Below are positions 5,588 to 5,994 of a stretch of 5,994 bases of DNA, piece after piece. The DNA is taken from positions 1 through 5,994 of the forward strand of contig JAQVGE010000061.1 of NCBI GenBank assembly GCA_028696935.1. Direction: 5' to 3'. The position numbers were made by a program, and so were the translations under genes. The stretch is from Minisyncoccota bacterium. GTDB taxonomy: Bacteria > Patescibacteria > Paceibacteria > UBA9973. The stretch's first letter is position 1; each line of letters opens with the position of its first letter. Below the pieces are notes generated by a model. The model saw only the letters and a program-made list of their open reading frames with translations. It had not been told where the DNA came from and did not search any database.

Positions 5588-5614
5588 GACAAATATATAG
5601 AAAAGTGTTATTTT
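5586..5614 (+). promoter_or_regulatory. Promoter for the EF-Tu domain-II-like gene
   Basis: A perfect TTGACA (5586-5591), a 17-bp spacer and TATTTT (5609-5614) preceded by TGT (extended -10) form a sigma-70-type promoter. Transcription would begin near 5621, about 25 nt before the ATG at 5646. Its -35 is shared with the end of the upstream terminator's T-tract. Confidence 0.6.
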
Positions 5615-5645
5615 ATCTTTAAATATTCATTAAAAATATAAAAAG

Positions 5646-5994
5646 ATGAAAAGAAGAATCGAAGAAAATGCTCCTAATTTTGAAATTAATGGCAGTAATG
5701 GTGGTTTGATTTTTAAGATTAAACCAGAAAGGTTTTTTGTCATTTCAAGTATTCCAAGAAGAGTAGTTGTTCTCGGTAAGGTAATTTCCGGAGATATTCG
5801 TATTGGGAATGTGATTGAAATCAGTCTGCCTGGTGTAGGTGAAATAGTTGACCATATTGCTGAAATTCAAATAAACAAAAGAGAAATTCCACGAGCTATG
5901 GTTAATGAGGAGATTGGTATCCGGCTTTCACGGACAAACATTCATCAATTAAGATCTTTGAACAATGGGTCTTTCAATCTTAAAAAGGTTGAAA
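5646..5994 (+). CDS. EF-Tu domain-II-like beta-barrel protein (partial, runs off window end)
   Basis: The ATG at 5646 opens a frame of 116 codons that is unbroken to the window edge. After about 20 variable residues, the product reads as the second domain of translational GTPases: FFVISSIPRRVVVLGKVISG (about 30-49), then DIRIGNVIEI, a glycine turn, VDHIAEIQINKREIPRA and NEEIGIRLSR. In EF-Tu and relatives the equivalent strands are 'F.I..VF.I.GRG.VVTGRV..G.I..GD.V.I' and 'A..GDNVG..LRG'. No P-loop, DxxG or NKxD of a G domain precedes it, so it is a stand-alone barrel or begins a protein with a different partner domain further on. No Shine-Dalgarno sequence is seen before the ATG (ATAAAAAGATG). 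Such barrels bind tRNA ends or ribosomal sites in translation factors; a role here is unknown. The fold is called by pattern, not by search. Confidence 0.7.
   Translation, partial: MKRRIEENAPNFEINGSNGGLIFKIKPERFFVISSIPRRVVVLGKVISGDIRIGNVIEISLPGVGEIVDHIAEIQINKREIPRAMVNEEIGIRLSRTNIHQLRSLNNGSFNLKKVE

Overview
The window looks like chromosomal DNA from a bacterium of the Candidate Phyla Radiation (Patescibacteria), most likely Parcubacteria-like. This is inferred from AT-rich sequence, A-rich and mostly Shine-Dalgarno-poor start sites, and the style of the cell-wall proteins: an RsmH with PLLMTM where PLDMRM is usual, an FtsI with a reshaped N-terminal signature, and a Mur ligase that begins almost directly at its P-loop. 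TGA is a stop here (end of rsmH), which argues against the SR1/Gracilibacteria code, where TGA is glycine. No search was run, so the lineage is an inference.

Layout. Positions 1-82 hold the first 27 codons of an unrecognised minus-strand gene that leaves the window. Positions 83-270 are a divergent control region: a minus-strand extended -10 promoter (108-136), a perfect DnaA-box consensus (158-166), and a plus-strand promoter (188-216) embedded in an array of GTGG-containing boxes at about 10-bp spacing (171-241). These boxes match the known MraZ operator. Positions 271-4961 carry a compact division and wall operon: mraZ, rsmH, ftsL-like, ftsI (class B PBP) and murF-like. Intergenic distances are 5 bp, a 4-bp overlap, 10 bp and 18 bp. 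MraZ probably represses its own operon. RsmH methylates 16S rRNA. FtsL and FtsI belong to the septal peptidoglycan machinery, and MurF makes the UDP-MurNAc-pentapeptide precursor. No murE, mraY, ftsW or murG lies between or directly after these genes.

Positions 4962-5206 are non-coding but highly structured. A perfect 16-bp inverted repeat encloses two further hairpins and folds on paper as a compact three-way junction (5016-5096). It is followed by a perfect 17-bp inverted repeat (5112-5184) enclosing an intrinsic terminator. A possible weak promoter would start transcription at the foot of the first stem, so the region could encode a small structured RNA or a leader/attenuator. This is the least explained part of the window.

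Positions 5207-5545 encode an unrecognised 112-residue protein with a CxCxHxH motif, closed by a strong intrinsic terminator (5557-5587). A TTGACA promoter (5586-5614) overlaps the terminator's T-tract. It drives a gene that runs off the end (5646-5994) and encodes what looks like an EF-Tu domain-II-type beta-barrel with no GTPase domain ahead of it.
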